From Treponema sp. (GTDB taxonomy: Bacteria; Spirochaetota; Spirochaetia; Treponematales; Treponemataceae): a DNA stretch of 64,000 nucleotides. The stretch is from assembly GCA_017484285.1 (NCBI GenBank), contig JAFUTH010000017.1, positions 1 to 64,000 of the forward strand, read 5' to 3'. Every line of letters begins with the position of its first letter. Within the stretch, counting starts at the first letter, position 1. Positions 6,793 to 15,042 of the stretch are shown piece by piece. The position numbers and the translations under genes were made by a program. The notes beneath the pieces were generated by a model. It was not told where the DNA came from. It was given only the letters and a program-made list of their open reading frames with translations, and searched no databases.

Positions 6793-7046
6793 AATCCGTA
6801 CCGCTCCGCCAGCCGTTCCTCACGGATTTCGGCGATAGTCATCGGTTTGCAACCTTTCAGTACGCCTTGAATCGCTTGCAGGGCTTTTCGCCGCTCAGTT
6901 TTTGCGGGGATTGCTCTTTGCACAGCGGACTGTGCTTCGGGCTTTTTTACAAGTCGGATTAAAATCTCGCTTCCATTGAAATTGCGCAGTCCGTCATCAA
7001 GCGCAACGACTGTATTTCCGTCAATATAGCCTTTTACAGATAACAT
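6789..7046 (-). CDS. Antitoxin partner of the PIN toxin
   Basis: 85 residues. The first ~35 residues (MLSVKGYIDGNTVVALDDGL) look like a short beta-rich DNA-binding part, and the C-terminal half is helical and charged (MTIAEIREERLAERYGL), as expected for a toxin-neutralising tail. No recognised antitoxin family. The RBS is AGGGGG ahead of ATG; a TATAAT box in the context GTGCTATAAT lies at about 7084-7075 on the minus strand. The operon lies divergent from the WYL regulator gene. Confidence 0.75.
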   Translation of the reverse strand: MLSVKGYIDGNTVVALDDGLRNFNGSEILIRLVKKPEAQSAVQRAIPAKTERRKALQAIQGVLKGCKPMTIAEIREERLAERYGL

Positions 7047-7152
7047 AACACACCCCCTGTCTTAAAATCTGCCTATATTATAGCACAGTTTCGGGATTTT
7101 TGTTTTAAACTTCTAACTTATTGACAAAAAATTCTGTGCAATTTTCCTCTTC

Positions 7153-7188
7153 ACACTGTCATTCCATGCAAGTCTGCTGTATTATACT
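7153..7188 (+). promoter_or_regulatory. Conserved promoter module upstream of the WYL gene (copy 1)
   Basis: ACACTGTCATTC, then TGCAAGTCTG and a TATTATACT -10 region. The same module, in the same order, is at 9312-9350 ahead of another plus-strand operon. Confidence 0.6.
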
Positions 7189-7219
7189 ACTACCGAAAAA
7201 CAGACAAGCGAGGAATAAT

Positions 7220-8269
7220 ATGAAACAGCGTGACGAAAAGAGTGAAAAGAACGAAAAGACCAAAAAGAAAAAGCGAGAGCCGCAGACGCAGGTGTGGCGC
7301 GGATTTGAGATTGACCGACTGATTGCGAAAGGCTTGTACCCGAATGTGCCTTTTCTGATGAAGCGATTTGAAGTCTCCGAGGCGACCATATTGCGCGACA
7401 TCGAACGGCTCAGAAACGACTTTAACGCGCCGATTGAATACGACCGCGTGCGGAAAGGCTATTTTTACACGCGCCCGTCTTTCAGAATTCCCGCGAACCT
7501 TTCCACCGAAAAAGAAATTGTCGCCGCACAGCTCATGTCGAATCTGCTTGAAACCCTGCGCGGAACGCCCATCTATCAGCAGGCGGTGGAAGTCTTTGCC
7601 ACGCTCGCGACCGATGTTGACGACAACGCGGGAACGGCTTTGAGCAAACGGCTTTCAAACCGAATCGTCTTTTTGGGCATGAATCCCGTGCCGATTTCAG
7701 ACGAAGTGTGGTCGGCTCTCGAAGACGCGCTTGCGAAAAACCGCTACATCACCTTTGACTACGGCTTTTATGACGGCTCTCCCGACACAAAAAATTATTC
7801 GCTTGAACCGTGGCAGCTCATCTATTCAGAGGGAATGTGGTCGCTCTACGGAAAAGACCTGCACGCGCAGAAAACAAAATTCTTCAACCTTCCGCTCATC
7901 AGCAATGTCCAAGTGAAAGCCGAGACCTTTGACCTTCCGCCCGATTTTGAATACCACAAACGCGCCAAAGGCAATTTCCGCCGCTACATCGATGACAAAA
8001 CCTACGAGTTCAAAATCCGCATCACGCGCGACATCACGCTGAACTTCATAAAAACATACCAGTGGGCAGACGACCAAAAATTCGCCCCGCAGCCCGACGG
8101 AAGCACGATAATGACCTTCACGAGCAACCAATACTACCCCGTGCTGAACTGGACGCTGAGCCACGGACAATGGGCAACCCCGCTCGCACCCGCACGCTTG
8201 GTGACGGACTGGAAGGAAAATGTGGATAAAATGAAAAGTAACAGTGAGCACTTAGAACTTATAAGTTAG
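7220..8269 (+). CDS. WYL-domain transcriptional regulator
   Basis: 349 residues. A very basic N-terminus (KKKKREPQTQ) is followed by a winged-helix-turn-helix (residues ~35-85: MKRFEVSEATILRDIERLRN, then DFNAPIEYD) and a WYL-like effector domain with a strand IEFDYG-type sequence (YITFDYGFYDG) and LEPWQLIYSEGMWSLYG. The ATG at 7220 has an AGGA RBS; the longer ORF from 7121 would run through the promoter. WYL proteins bind nucleotides or nucleic acid and often control defence genes. A paralogue lies at 31590-32582. Confidence 0.85.
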   Translation: MKQRDEKSEKNEKTKKKKREPQTQVWRGFEIDRLIAKGLYPNVPFLMKRFEVSEATILRDIERLRNDFNAPIEYDRVRKGYFYTRPSFRIPANLSTEKEIVAAQLMSNLLETLRGTPIYQQAVEVFATLATDVDDNAGTALSKRLSNRIVFLGMNPVPISDEVWSALEDALAKNRYITFDYGFYDGSPDTKNYSLEPWQLIYSEGMWSLYGKDLHAQKTKFFNLPLISNVQVKAETFDLPPDFEYHKRAKGNFRRYIDDKTYEFKIRITRDITLNFIKTYQWADDQKFAPQPDGSTIMTFTSNQYYPVLNWTLSHGQWATPLAPARLVTDWKENVDKMKSNSEHLELIS

Positions 8270-8271
8270 CA

Positions 8272-8373
8272 GGGGGCTACCGTGCTTGCGCACGGTCGGG
8301 CGTTCCACACTTCGCTAACGCTCATTCCTTCGCTTCGGAACGCACTTCGTGCGGTGTTCCATGCCCTAGCCCG
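8272..8373. repeat. Dispersed repeat family R2, copy a
   Basis: GGGCGTTCC, CACTTCGCTAACGCTCATTC, CGCTTCGGAACGC, GCGGTG-N2-CCATGCCCTA. A copy with the same blocks lies at 15653-15762. Intergenic between the WYL and HNH genes; rich in imperfect palindromes. Confidence 0.75.
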
Positions 8374-8445
8374 AAATCGGCTGAAAAATGGAAAATTTGC
8401 GAAAGTGTGGTAAAATTAAGAAAATTGAAAATGGAGAATTGAAAG

Positions 8446-9066
8446 ATGAAGTTCATAGGAAAAAATAAATTAGATGACAAAGAATTTATCAATAACTGTG
8501 ATAAATTAAGAGAACTAACATGGCATAGAGGAGAAAAACAAAGGGAATATGAAGAACGAATAAAAAATAACTGTCCGTTGAAACTTGAAAAAGATTGTTT
8601 CAAAAAAGAAGAATCTAACAAACGGTATAATCCCACAAAATTGGATGAATCTTATACGAAAAACGAATTAGAGAATCTTAATGGTGAAGAATGGCGATTT
8701 TTGAGCAACACCTATTATACGAAATACGCTGTCAGTGCAAACGGTCGCGTTGCCTTCTTTTCGGCTGGCAAATATCATATTTTATTTCAAGATGATAAAA
8801 ACAATGATGGTTATCTAAGATTAGATCCAGAGGGAAACTACAACCTAGATCATAAGATTGAAGTTTATAAATTGATAGCTATGGGATTTCTTGGAAAAAA
8901 ATCTGGTGATGGATATGATGTTCACCATATTATTAATGACGGTTACAATTGCCGTCCTGGGAATTTAATATTGCTTACACGAGCACAGCATAATCTAGTT
9001 CATATGTCAGATGAGCAGTTCGAAATTCATAAAAATAATATAGCAAATTATTTAAAAGAAAAGTAG
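8446..9066 (+). CDS. Freestanding HNH endonuclease (NUMOD4-HNH type)
   Basis: 206 residues. The middle has a NUMOD4-like segment (EEWRFLSN, then YAVSANGRVAFF) and the C-terminal part an HNH_3-type nuclease: YDVHHIINDGYNCRPGNLIL and LTRAQHNLVH. This pairing is typical of homing-type nucleases from phage and mobile DNA. The gene is much richer in A and T than its neighbours, which suggests transfer. The N-terminal 80 residues are charged and not recognised. RBS GGAG nine bases upstream. Confidence 0.85.
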   Translation: MKFIGKNKLDDKEFINNCDKLRELTWHRGEKQREYEERIKNNCPLKLEKDCFKKEESNKRYNPTKLDESYTKNELENLNGEEWRFLSNTYYTKYAVSANGRVAFFSAGKYHILFQDDKNNDGYLRLDPEGNYNLDHKIEVYKLIAMGFLGKKSGDGYDVHHIINDGYNCRPGNLILLTRAQHNLVHMSDEQFEIHKNNIANYLKEK

Positions 9067-9311
9067 TTTTTTACCTCTCAAGAGCTACCGCACATATCCC
9101 CCACATCAGTGAAAAAATTCTCAGGAACAACAAATTCCCGCCCAGCCATGTTCCGACATCCATGGCGTGACAAGAATTTTTTTCAGAAATTCTTGCGGGT
9201 GGTAATTGCTTTTACCCGCATCCGTGCGGGCTTATTCTAAATGTTTTGCGGAAGGGCGGTAGCCAGTACATGTGGCGCAAAAAAAAATAAAAAAAATCGA
9301 AATTTCTTTTT
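9067..9311. other. Non-coding gap between the HNH gene and the next operon
   Basis: No ORF. It holds a palindrome CAAGAATTT-N7-AAATTCTTG near 9170-9205 and a CCCGCA-tccg-TGCGGG hairpin near 9218-9233 followed by a weakly T-rich run, a possible terminator for the HNH gene. Confidence 0.4.
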
Positions 9312-9350
9312 ACACTGTCATTCTGTGCAAGTCTGAGCGGGTATCATACT
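9312..9350 (+). promoter_or_regulatory. Conserved promoter module (copy 2)
   Basis: ACACTGTCATTCTGTGCAAG, TCTG and a -10 region TATCATACT ending at 9350; the counterpart of 7153-7188. Confidence 0.6.
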
Positions 9351-9387
9351 ATGCAAGTGAGGCGGAATGCCTTGCAAGGGGGCGATT

Positions 9388-9468
9388 ATGAAAACACTGT
9401 ACGCTGTGACCGAAGCGCAATTCGGGCAGATTCAAAATCTGAATTACGAAGAAAAATCTGGGGAATAA
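9388..9468 (+). CDS. Small ORF (26 aa) upstream of a MotA-like gene
   Basis: Encodes MKTLYAVTEAQFGQIQNLNY plus EEKSGE, with a strong RBS (AAGGGGG, five bases). It ends 15 bases before the next start, so the two are probably translationally coupled. It may be a small protein in its own right or the surviving N-terminus of a longer one. No family recognised. Confidence 0.5.
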   Translation: MKTLYAVTEAQFGQIQNLNYEEKSGE

Positions 9469-9483
9469 GAACGGGGGTGGTGT

Positions 9484-10029
9484 ATGACGATTTTTGCAAA
9501 GATTCTGCATGTTCCGAGCGATTTTCTTGGTCGGAAGCATTGGGCACGGGTGGCAAAATATTTTTTTGACCGTGCGGAAACGGCTCGCTATGAGGGGATT
9601 CTTTCGCTTGAAGAATGTATTTCGAGTGAGAGAAAGTGTGTGCTTGATGAAAGCGGGCATCGCGTGTTCAGCAAAATTGAAAGTCGCATTTTCTATGAAG
9701 GAATATCGTTGGTTCTTGAAGGAACTGACAGCCGAGATGTCCGCATGATTTTGGAAAATCTCAGCAATCGGGCGCGTGTCGGGCGGATTGGTCGGATTGC
9801 GCTTGAAATCGGGTGCGAAGGGATTCTTTCGGTGCAGGCGGGCGACAATCCGCTTTTTATCAGACAAAAACTCGGTTCGCTCACAGACCTGCGCACTTAC
9901 GATTTGATTCAGAAAATCTGCGTTCCGCGAAAAACGAGTTTGTACGAGCAGTGTATGGCGGACAGTGAGCGCGATTCTGATTCTGAGGGGGAAGGGGGAG
10001 ATTTACATTCCGCTTGTTTGCATTGCTGA
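9484..10029 (+). CDS. Soluble MotA-like cytoplasmic-domain protein
   Basis: 181 residues without a membrane segment. The blocks ARYEGILSLEE, YEGISLVLEG and CEGILSVQAGDNPLFIRQKL follow the pattern of the MotA cytoplasmic region (EGIL.IQ.GDNP...KL). MotA itself needs four membrane helices to act as a stator channel; these are absent, so this is a derived soluble relative of unknown function. The last ~35 residues are acidic and low in complexity. The RBS is a G-rich run 4-5 bases from ATG. Confidence 0.55.
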   Translation: MTIFAKILHVPSDFLGRKHWARVAKYFFDRAETARYEGILSLEECISSERKCVLDESGHRVFSKIESRIFYEGISLVLEGTDSRDVRMILENLSNRARVGRIGRIALEIGCEGILSVQAGDNPLFIRQKLGSLTDLRTYDLIQKICVPRKTSLYEQCMADSERDSDSEGEGGDLHSACLHC

Positions 10030-10132
10030 TGAAATAGGCGGTTCGCTTTTTTCTTGATTTTTTTCACACCTGCGCTCTGTGACAGTTCGGGAGTATACAA
10101 TTTTAACAAAAATATGTCAAAAGGAGAAAATT

Positions 10133-10483
10133 ATGACAAAACGAGACAAATCGGTTTTGGTGTGGGGCGGGATAGTTTTTGTGGCTATTCTGGTCGGGGG
10201 CTTTGCATTGGCAGGAACTTACTTTAAAGAAGCGTTCTCCGAAATTGGATTTTCACGAAAAATCCTGCTTTTTATGGGATTTGTCGCTTGCGACTTTTTG
10301 GGCTATGTTGCGGCGTATTTCATCGGGTATAAATTCGCGTTTTGGTTAAAGCCCACAGCCGTTATCACGCGAGACAGCAACTTTAAACTGCACCAGCTCA
10401 TGTGGGATGTGATTGGTTATTTGTTTATCTATCTCGCGGCTATGGTTGGGGTTGTCCTCTTGATTGCGAAGATTTTTATGTAA
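10133..10483 (+). CDS. Small inner-membrane protein, unknown function
   Basis: 116 residues with three hydrophobic segments (residues ~8-31, 45-73 and 88-115). The ATG at 10133 has a good RBS (AGGAG, seven bases), preferred over an upstream GTG at 10079. A TATACAAT -10-like box lies at 10094-10101. It ends tail to tail with the AstE-like gene, overlapping by eight bases. No family recognised. Confidence 0.7.
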   Translation: MTKRDKSVLVWGGIVFVAILVGGFALAGTYFKEAFSEIGFSRKILLFMGFVACDFLGYVAAYFIGYKFAFWLKPTAVITRDSNFKLHQLMWDVIGYLFIYLAAMVGVVLLIAKIFM

Positions 10484-11471
10484 GCTCGCTTTTTCCTTTC
10501 CACACCCGCCCCAAGAGCGAGCCTTCGTCTACAATCGGATACTCGCGTATCGTGAAAAGCCAGCCAGATTCTTCTGCGGTGATTTCAGACAGGGTTTCGC
10601 CGGTGAGCGGGTTTACGATTGTGCCGATTTTTTCGCCTTTTTTGACGGCACTTCCGTGCGTTTTTTCTTTGATGAAGACACCGGAGCAGGGGGCGTTCAG
10701 GTAGCAGACATCGTTTCCGCTCTCATCGTTTGAGACAACGGGCGTTTTGACGGGGGCGACTTCGCCTGACCAAATGCCGAGTTTTTTCATGAGCGAGAAA
10801 ATGCCATCCGTGAGCTGCGTTCCGTATTCGCGCGTGATTCTCATGCCCACGCCCATTTCCACAACGAGCGTTTTGACCGAGCGGGAGTTGAGCGAGTAGG
10901 CGAGCGTGGATTCCAAGACCGTGCTCGCGCCGTGCACCCACACGAAATCCACATTCGAGCAGAGGGCGTAGGGAAGGAGCGTGTCTTTGTGGAGCGTGTT
11001 GATTCTGATTTGCAGGACTTCGGTGAGGAAGATGTTGCTTGCGTGGATGTCGAGGCAGAGCGCAGAGCCTTCAAGGTCGCGCATGATGCGTGAGGCGAGG
11101 AATTCGTTCATGTCGCCTGAGTCGTTGCCGGGAAAAATGCGGTTCATGTCGAGGTCGAAGGCGGGGATTCCGCGCGTGAGACTGTCGATTCCGAACGGGT
11201 TCATCGCGGGGTAGATGTCAACGATTCCATTCAGACAGGCGGGATTTTCCCTGATTCTCCGGGAGAGCTCGTAGCACACGAACTGTCCTTCAAGTTCATC
11301 GCCGTGAATCCCCGTGACGACAGAAATCCGCTTTCCGCTTTTTTCATATTCGCGTTCGTCCGATTCGCTTGCCCCGTCCGGCATGATTCGGTGCTTCTGG
11401 ATTTTGAGTTTTTCGTCCACAGGCAGCGAGACCTGCGCAACGGTGATGATTTTTTCGGTCAGTTTTATCAT
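10476..11471 (-). CDS. M14/AstE-like zinc carboxypeptidase or deacylase
   Basis: 331 residues from the ATG at 11471; a GTG at 11501 is an alternative. The zinc-binding set is present: TGIHGDELEG (His and Glu), DLDMNRIFPG and LCLDIHAS (second His). A C-terminal beta-barrel region (APCSGVFIKEKTHGSAVKKG) matches the succinylglutamate desuccinylase/aspartoacylase branch of M14. It should hydrolyse an amide on an amino acid or peptide; the substrate is unknown. It shares a promoter element with its zinc-less paralogue at 5375-6307 and with the ATP-grasp and alpha-E genes. Confidence 0.8.
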   Translation of the reverse strand: MIKLTEKIITVAQVSLPVDEKLKIQKHRIMPDGASESDEREYEKSGKRISVVTGIHGDELEGQFVCYELSRRIRENPACLNGIVDIYPAMNPFGIDSLTRGIPAFDLDMNRIFPGNDSGDMNEFLASRIMRDLEGSALCLDIHASNIFLTEVLQIRINTLHKDTLLPYALCSNVDFVWVHGASTVLESTLAYSLNSRSVKTLVVEMGVGMRITREYGTQLTDGIFSLMKKLGIWSGEVAPVKTPVVSNDESGNDVCYLNAPCSGVFIKEKTHGSAVKKGEKIGTIVNPLTGETLSEITAEESGWLFTIREYPIVDEGSLLGRVWKGKSELT

Positions 11472-11544
11472 TTTTATCCACAGACAGGCACAGATTTCCA
11501 CCGATTATACTTCGTAATCTGAGAAAATCTGTGTTAATCTGTGG

Positions 11545-11583
11545 ATTATAGCAAAATCGCAAGATTCTTGCTTGGTACGAAAG
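11545..11583 (-). promoter_or_regulatory. Promoter with GAACGAAAG-like element (site 2)
   Basis: Minus strand: CTTTCGTAC (11583-11575), 24 bases, TATAAT (11550-11545) in the context TTGCTATAAT. A second TATAAT is found nearer the gene (11509-11504). Confidence 0.6.
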
Positions 11584-11600
11584 TATGAGAAAGGTGAAGA

Positions 11601-11954
11601 TTAATTTTGAAGCCGCGAAATGATGCTGTGGTCTGTGCTAATGAGGTACATGAGTTTTCGTGCCGTGGGAGATGGCGTACATTTCCCAGCTTCCCACGCT
11701 TCAACGGTACGAACGGAAACCCCTAAAACAGACGCGAATGCTTTTTGCGTCATATTCAGCGAGGCTCTTTCTGTCGCGACATCAATATCAGGCAAACTTC
11801 TTTTGCGTGCAACGGCACTTTTGGGATTCTTGTTCTGTGCGTAATCAAGGGCTTCTTGGAGACCTGTCATAATGCTATCAAAGAAAGATGTGTTTGAGAA
11901 ATTCTGAGTAATCTGCTCTTGAGAAAGCGAGCTATTCAAATATAATTCCGCCAT
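11601..11954 (-). CDS. HigA-type XRE antitoxin
   Basis: 117 residues. The C-terminal half is a helix-turn-helix (MTQKAFASVLGVSVRTVEAW), followed by AGKCTPSPTARKLMYLI, the usual HigA/XRE antitoxin end. The ATG at 11954 is chosen because an AGGAGG lies seven bases before it and it follows the toxin stop by two bases. In HigBA modules the toxin comes first, as here. It should bind both the toxin and the palindrome in the promoter. Confidence 0.85.
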   Translation of the reverse strand: MAELYLNSSLSQEQITQNFSNTSFFDSIMTGLQEALDYAQNKNPKSAVARKRSLPDIDVATERASLNMTQKAFASVLGVSVRTVEAWEAGKCTPSPTARKLMYLISTDHSIISRLQN

Positions 11955-11956
11955 TG

Positions 11957-12289
11957 CTATGCCTCCTGTTTGATACATTCTATCATTTGCTTTATGGACT
12001 TTTTCTGTTCGGGTGTTAAATCGTCCTGCACATTTTTGGGATAGGCGAAAAGCAGGTACAATCTTTCTTTTTCAAAAATATCAACATAAATGATTCGTGC
12101 ACCGCCACTTTTGCCATGAGTTCCCAGTTGGAATCTCAGTTTCCTTGCTCCTCCCGTGCCTTGTACCACTGCGCCAGGCGAGGGATTTTTCAGCAAATGA
12201 TTTTCGAGTTCTCTGAGACTTTCATCATTTAAGCCCATAGAATTCCAGCATTTTCTGAATATCGCCGTGTACACAAATTCTCGTGTCAT
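11957..12289 (-). CDS. HigB/RelE-family mRNA interferase toxin (COG4737-like)
   Basis: 110 residues. GTGGARKLRFQLGTHGKSGG and ARIIYVDIFEKERLYLLFAY followed by KNVQDDLTPEQKKSIKQM is the characteristic RelE/HigB layout (basic strand, hydrophobic strands, helical end). First gene of the HigBA pair, with a promoter carrying a perfect operator palindrome. Confidence 0.85.
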   Translation of the reverse strand: MTREFVYTAIFRKCWNSMGLNDESLRELENHLLKNPSPGAVVQGTGGARKLRFQLGTHGKSGGARIIYVDIFEKERLYLLFAYPKNVQDDLTPEQKKSIKQMIECIKQEA

Positions 12290-12295
12290 TGGATT

Positions 12296-12324
12296 ATGAT
12301 ATACGATTTTATCGTAGCTGTCAA
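12296..12324 (-). promoter_or_regulatory. HigBA promoter with operator palindrome
   Basis: Minus strand -35 TTGACA (12324-12319), 17-base spacer, -10 TATCAT (12301-12296). The spacer contains the perfect inverted repeat TACGAT-ttt-ATCGTA (12302-12316), an obvious binding site for the HigA antitoxin. Confidence 0.75.
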
Positions 12325-12466
12325 ATTTTCTACCGAATTATAGTGCGTAATTTAAGAAAATCTGTGGAGTGCTCGCGACCCACCAGTTGTGGCGGTTGCA
12401 CAATTTATAAGCCGAATGACGAATCGAAGCAGAAAAAGTTTTTGCAGTGTGCTAAAATCTTGTAAT

Positions 12467-12724
12467 ATGCATACCCTTGAAATCGAATCAAAGAAAATCA
12501 CAATTTTCGGCTCGGAAAACGAAGGCTCGCATCTCTCGCTGGGCGACACTGAGGCAAAGGCGCGAAATGAAGTTTTACGCTCGGTTCAGGAAAATACGGA
12601 ACGGATTTGTGCATTCTGGAATACAACGGGTATTCAGACAACCTTTGAGCTGAACAAGGGAAATCATTTTGTGGATAGCGAAATCCGCATGGCTCGCGGA
12701 ATAAAATGGATTTTGGAGCACTAA
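12467..12724 (+). CDS. Small hypothetical protein
   Basis: 85 residues (MHTLEIESKKITIFGSENEG onwards, ending GIKWILEH). The fold is not recognised. TAAAAT in the context TGTGCTAAAAT lies eight bases before ATG, so the message would be nearly leaderless; no Shine-Dalgarno. It lies 16 bases upstream of a YgjP-like metallopeptidase gene, so they may be one operon. Confidence 0.55.
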   Translation: MHTLEIESKKITIFGSENEGSHLSLGDTEAKARNEVLRSVQENTERICAFWNTTGIQTTFELNKGNHFVDSEIRMARGIKWILEH

Positions 12725-12740
12725 ATTTTGGAAATCGCTT

Positions 12741-13307
12741 ATGCAAATAACCTACATAATCCAAAAATCCCGCCTCAGATCAATTTCCGTCAGTGTTTTG
12801 CCTGACAATCGCGTTCTTGTGAAAGCCCCTTATGGGACAACAGAGCAACGCATTCAGGAATTTCTTGTCAGCAAAAAGTCGTGGATAACGAAACAGATAG
12901 AAAAGCAAAACTCGCAGATTCAAAGGGCGAGCGAAATGGGATTTCTTTCCGCCGATGAGATAAAAGAAATCAAGAAGAAGGCGAAAAAGATAATCCCAGA
13001 GCGGGTAGGGTACTACGCGAAGTGCATCGGTGTGACTTACGGGCGGATTTCAATCAGACTACAATCTTCAAGATGGGGAAGCTGCGCCGCGAACGGAAAC
13101 ATCAATTTCAACTGCCTGTTGGTCTTGATGCCGAGCGAGATTCTTGACAGCGTTGTAGTTCACGAACTCTGTCACCGAAAACACATGAACCATTCAAAAG
13201 AATTTTATGCGGAAATCGACAAGGTTTTTCCCGATTACAAACGATGTGACAAGTGGCTCAAAGAAAACGGCGGTGTTTATATGAAGCGGGTAAAACACTC
13301 AGATTGA
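12741..13307 (+). CDS. YgjP/DUF45-family metallopeptidase
   Basis: 188 residues. The zinc motif HELCHRKHMNHSKEFYAEID (HExxH-like with a downstream His and Glu) and the upstream SSRWGSCAANGNINFNCLLV are hallmarks of the YgjP/SprT-like family, which often sits beside restriction genes. The RBS is weak. Role not established; metal-dependent protease by family. Confidence 0.85.
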   Translation: MQITYIIQKSRLRSISVSVLPDNRVLVKAPYGTTEQRIQEFLVSKKSWITKQIEKQNSQIQRASEMGFLSADEIKEIKKKAKKIIPERVGYYAKCIGVTYGRISIRLQSSRWGSCAANGNINFNCLLVLMPSEILDSVVVHELCHRKHMNHSKEFYAEIDKVFPDYKRCDKWLKENGGVYMKRVKHSD

Positions 13308-13315
13308 AAAAAAAT

Positions 13316-14182
13316 TTACCCCATCTCCCGCGCTTCCACCAAAACCTCCTGCCGCTGTGCGCCCCCGTTTTCTGACCAGCGGAACACACCCTGGTTTATC
13401 GAGCAGTCCTGTGCGTCGCGACCGCGGGAAATGACGATGTAGGTGTCGTCGGTGCGGCGGTTGTGGGTGGGGTCGAGCGAAAGCCACGCGCCGTTTTCAA
13501 AAACTTCGACCCATGCGTGGCTCGCGCCTTCGCCAATCATCATGCCCGCGACATAGCGGCAGGGGATTTTCGCTTTTCGGCACAGGGCGAGCAGAATGTG
13601 CGCGTAGTCCTGGCACACGCCCTTTGTGAGCGCGAATGCTTCTTCCGCAGTGGTAAAAACGCCCGTCACGCCCGCTTCATAGCAAAAAACGCGTGAAATC
13701 GAATCCATAAAGAATTCCGCTTTCTCAAAATGTGGAAAATCGAAAAAAGATCGTCGGGCGGTCACTGAGCCGTGTCGAAGTGTCACGCCAGACAATGACA
13801 CAGCCGCCTTGTCGTTTATCCTCGTAATTGCATCGTAAAAGTCTGAAAGCCGTCTTCCGCAGGCGGTGAGTTTTGTCGCGTACTTGAAGAGCGATTCTTT
13901 TCCGTCGCTTGACTGAATCGGATTTTCGCCCCCTACTTCGGCGATTCCGTTCACTTCGACCGAAAAATAATTGTGCGGGATTTCGGCTTTTCCGTACACG
14001 CATTTGTTTCCGAACGAATCCCGCTCTTCGCTCAAAAACTGATTCGGGAAAATCTCCGATTTCTCCTCGATGATTTTCTGCCGCGCGTCGTCGGTCGGAA
14101 AACACCGCAGCGTGAAGTGATGCTCGGTCACAAAGCGTTCAAAAGTCATCTGCATTTTGTAGCGAAATCGGAGTCGTCTCAA
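13316..14182 (-). CDS. Transglutaminase-like cysteine protease (COG1305)
   Basis: 288 residues from a TTG directly after the alpha-E stop; an ATG at 14155 is an alternative. The triad is visible: Cys in GVCQDYAH, His in SHAWVEVF, Asp in LDPTHNRR. The N-terminal third is a beta-rich region seen in bacterial transglutaminase-like proteins. In many bacteria this protein sits with an alpha-E protein and a circularly permuted ATP-grasp ligase and is thought to process the peptide they make. Here it follows the alpha-E gene directly; the ATP-grasp gene is about 5 kb upstream. Confidence 0.85.
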   Translation of the reverse strand: MRRLRFRYKMQMTFERFVTEHHFTLRCFPTDDARQKIIEEKSEIFPNQFLSEERDSFGNKCVYGKAEIPHNYFSVEVNGIAEVGGENPIQSSDGKESLFKYATKLTACGRRLSDFYDAITRINDKAAVSLSGVTLRHGSVTARRSFFDFPHFEKAEFFMDSISRVFCYEAGVTGVFTTAEEAFALTKGVCQDYAHILLALCRKAKIPCRYVAGMMIGEGASHAWVEVFENGAWLSLDPTHNRRTDDTYIVISRGRDAQDCSINQGVFRWSENGGAQRQEVLVEAREMG

Positions 14183-14884
14183 TTACAGCCCTGCCGCAAG
14201 CGCGAGATTCGGCTTTTCGTTCAGCACGAGCGATTCAATCTCTTCGATAATGCCCGTGTAGTCAAGCGGCTCGACTTCGGCAAGCCAGTTCAAGTGCATG
14301 AGTTTCCGCGCGTCGTAGTTCAGCCCCGTGCGGGCGATTCTGATGTTCAGCCGTTTCAGTTCCCGCTTGATTTCCTCGGCGTTCATCTTCATGCGGGCGT
14401 AGTTGTCGATTCGCTCAATGCGCTTTCCGAGTTTGACGATGCTCCGCACATTCGATTCGTCCACGCTGTCATCGACCATGCCCCAGAACGCCACGATGTT
14501 GTCGGTCACGCTTTGCAGGGCGAGCAGGGGAGCGTCACTTGTGCGCGCCTTGTTCATCGCGTAGACGGCAAGCTGAATGTAGCAGAGCGTGTCGCTTCCG
14601 ATTTCCTCACGAAGCACGATTGCGTTGTCGTAGGCGCGAATCAAGTTTGAGTAGATTGAATTCGGGTCGTCGCTCGAAAAGCAGTACCGCTCGGTGAAGT
14701 CCTCTTTTGAAGCGTAGATGTTCGGAATGTCCTGATTTTTGCAGAATTCGGCGTACTCATAGTTTTTCAAGTCAATCATCGAGTCGAATTTGTTCGAGAA
14801 AAACTTGATGGTCGAATACACCCGCTCGCTATACCGTCCGAGCCAAAAAAGCCTGTCGCTGTTTTCCCAAGAAAGAACTTTCAT
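14183..14884 (-). CDS. Alpha-E (DUF403) domain protein
   Basis: 233 residues beginning with SWENSDRLFWLGRYSERVYS, the defining start of the alpha-E superfamily, and all-helical throughout; shorter than the ~310 residues common in the family. Partner of circularly permuted ATP-grasp and transglutaminase proteins in peptide-tag gene clusters. The start is fixed by TGGAGG six bases before ATG. A long leader with two hairpins and the GAACGAAAG promoter element lies upstream. Confidence 0.85.
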   Translation of the reverse strand: MKVLSWENSDRLFWLGRYSERVYSTIKFFSNKFDSMIDLKNYEYAEFCKNQDIPNIYASKEDFTERYCFSSDDPNSIYSNLIRAYDNAIVLREEIGSDTLCYIQLAVYAMNKARTSDAPLLALQSVTDNIVAFWGMVDDSVDESNVRSIVKLGKRIERIDNYARMKMNAEEIKRELKRLNIRIARTGLNYDARKLMHLNWLAEVEPLDYTGIIEEIESLVLNEKPNLALAAGL

Positions 14885-14898
14885 GTGTTGCCTCCATA

Positions 14899-14981
14899 AA
14901 AAGTCAAGAAGAAAACTTCAGTTTTTGATTGACTTTTAAAACAGAAAAAAGGCGCTCCACCAAAATCGGTAAAACGCCTTT
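14899..14981 (-). promoter_or_regulatory. Leader with terminator-like hairpin upstream of the alpha-E gene
   Basis: Reading on the minus strand: a stem AAAGGCGTTTTACC / GGTGGAGCGCCTTT (14981-14948) followed by a T-run, then a second stem AAAAGTCAA (14937-14929) / TTGACTTTT (14907-14899) ending just before the RBS. A near-copy of the first hairpin lies in the leader of the ATP-grasp gene. It could be an attenuator. Confidence 0.55.
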
Positions 14982-14991
14982 GCTTGCAAAG

Positions 14992-15031
14992 ATTGTGACA
15001 GAGAACGCAAGAATTGTCTATGGAACGAAAG
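14992..15031 (-). promoter_or_regulatory. Promoter with GAACGAAAG element (site 3)
   Basis: Minus strand: CTTTCGTTC (15031-15023), 25 bases, CACAAT (14997-14992). Confidence 0.6.
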
Positions 15032-15042
15032 TGGTAGGGGGG

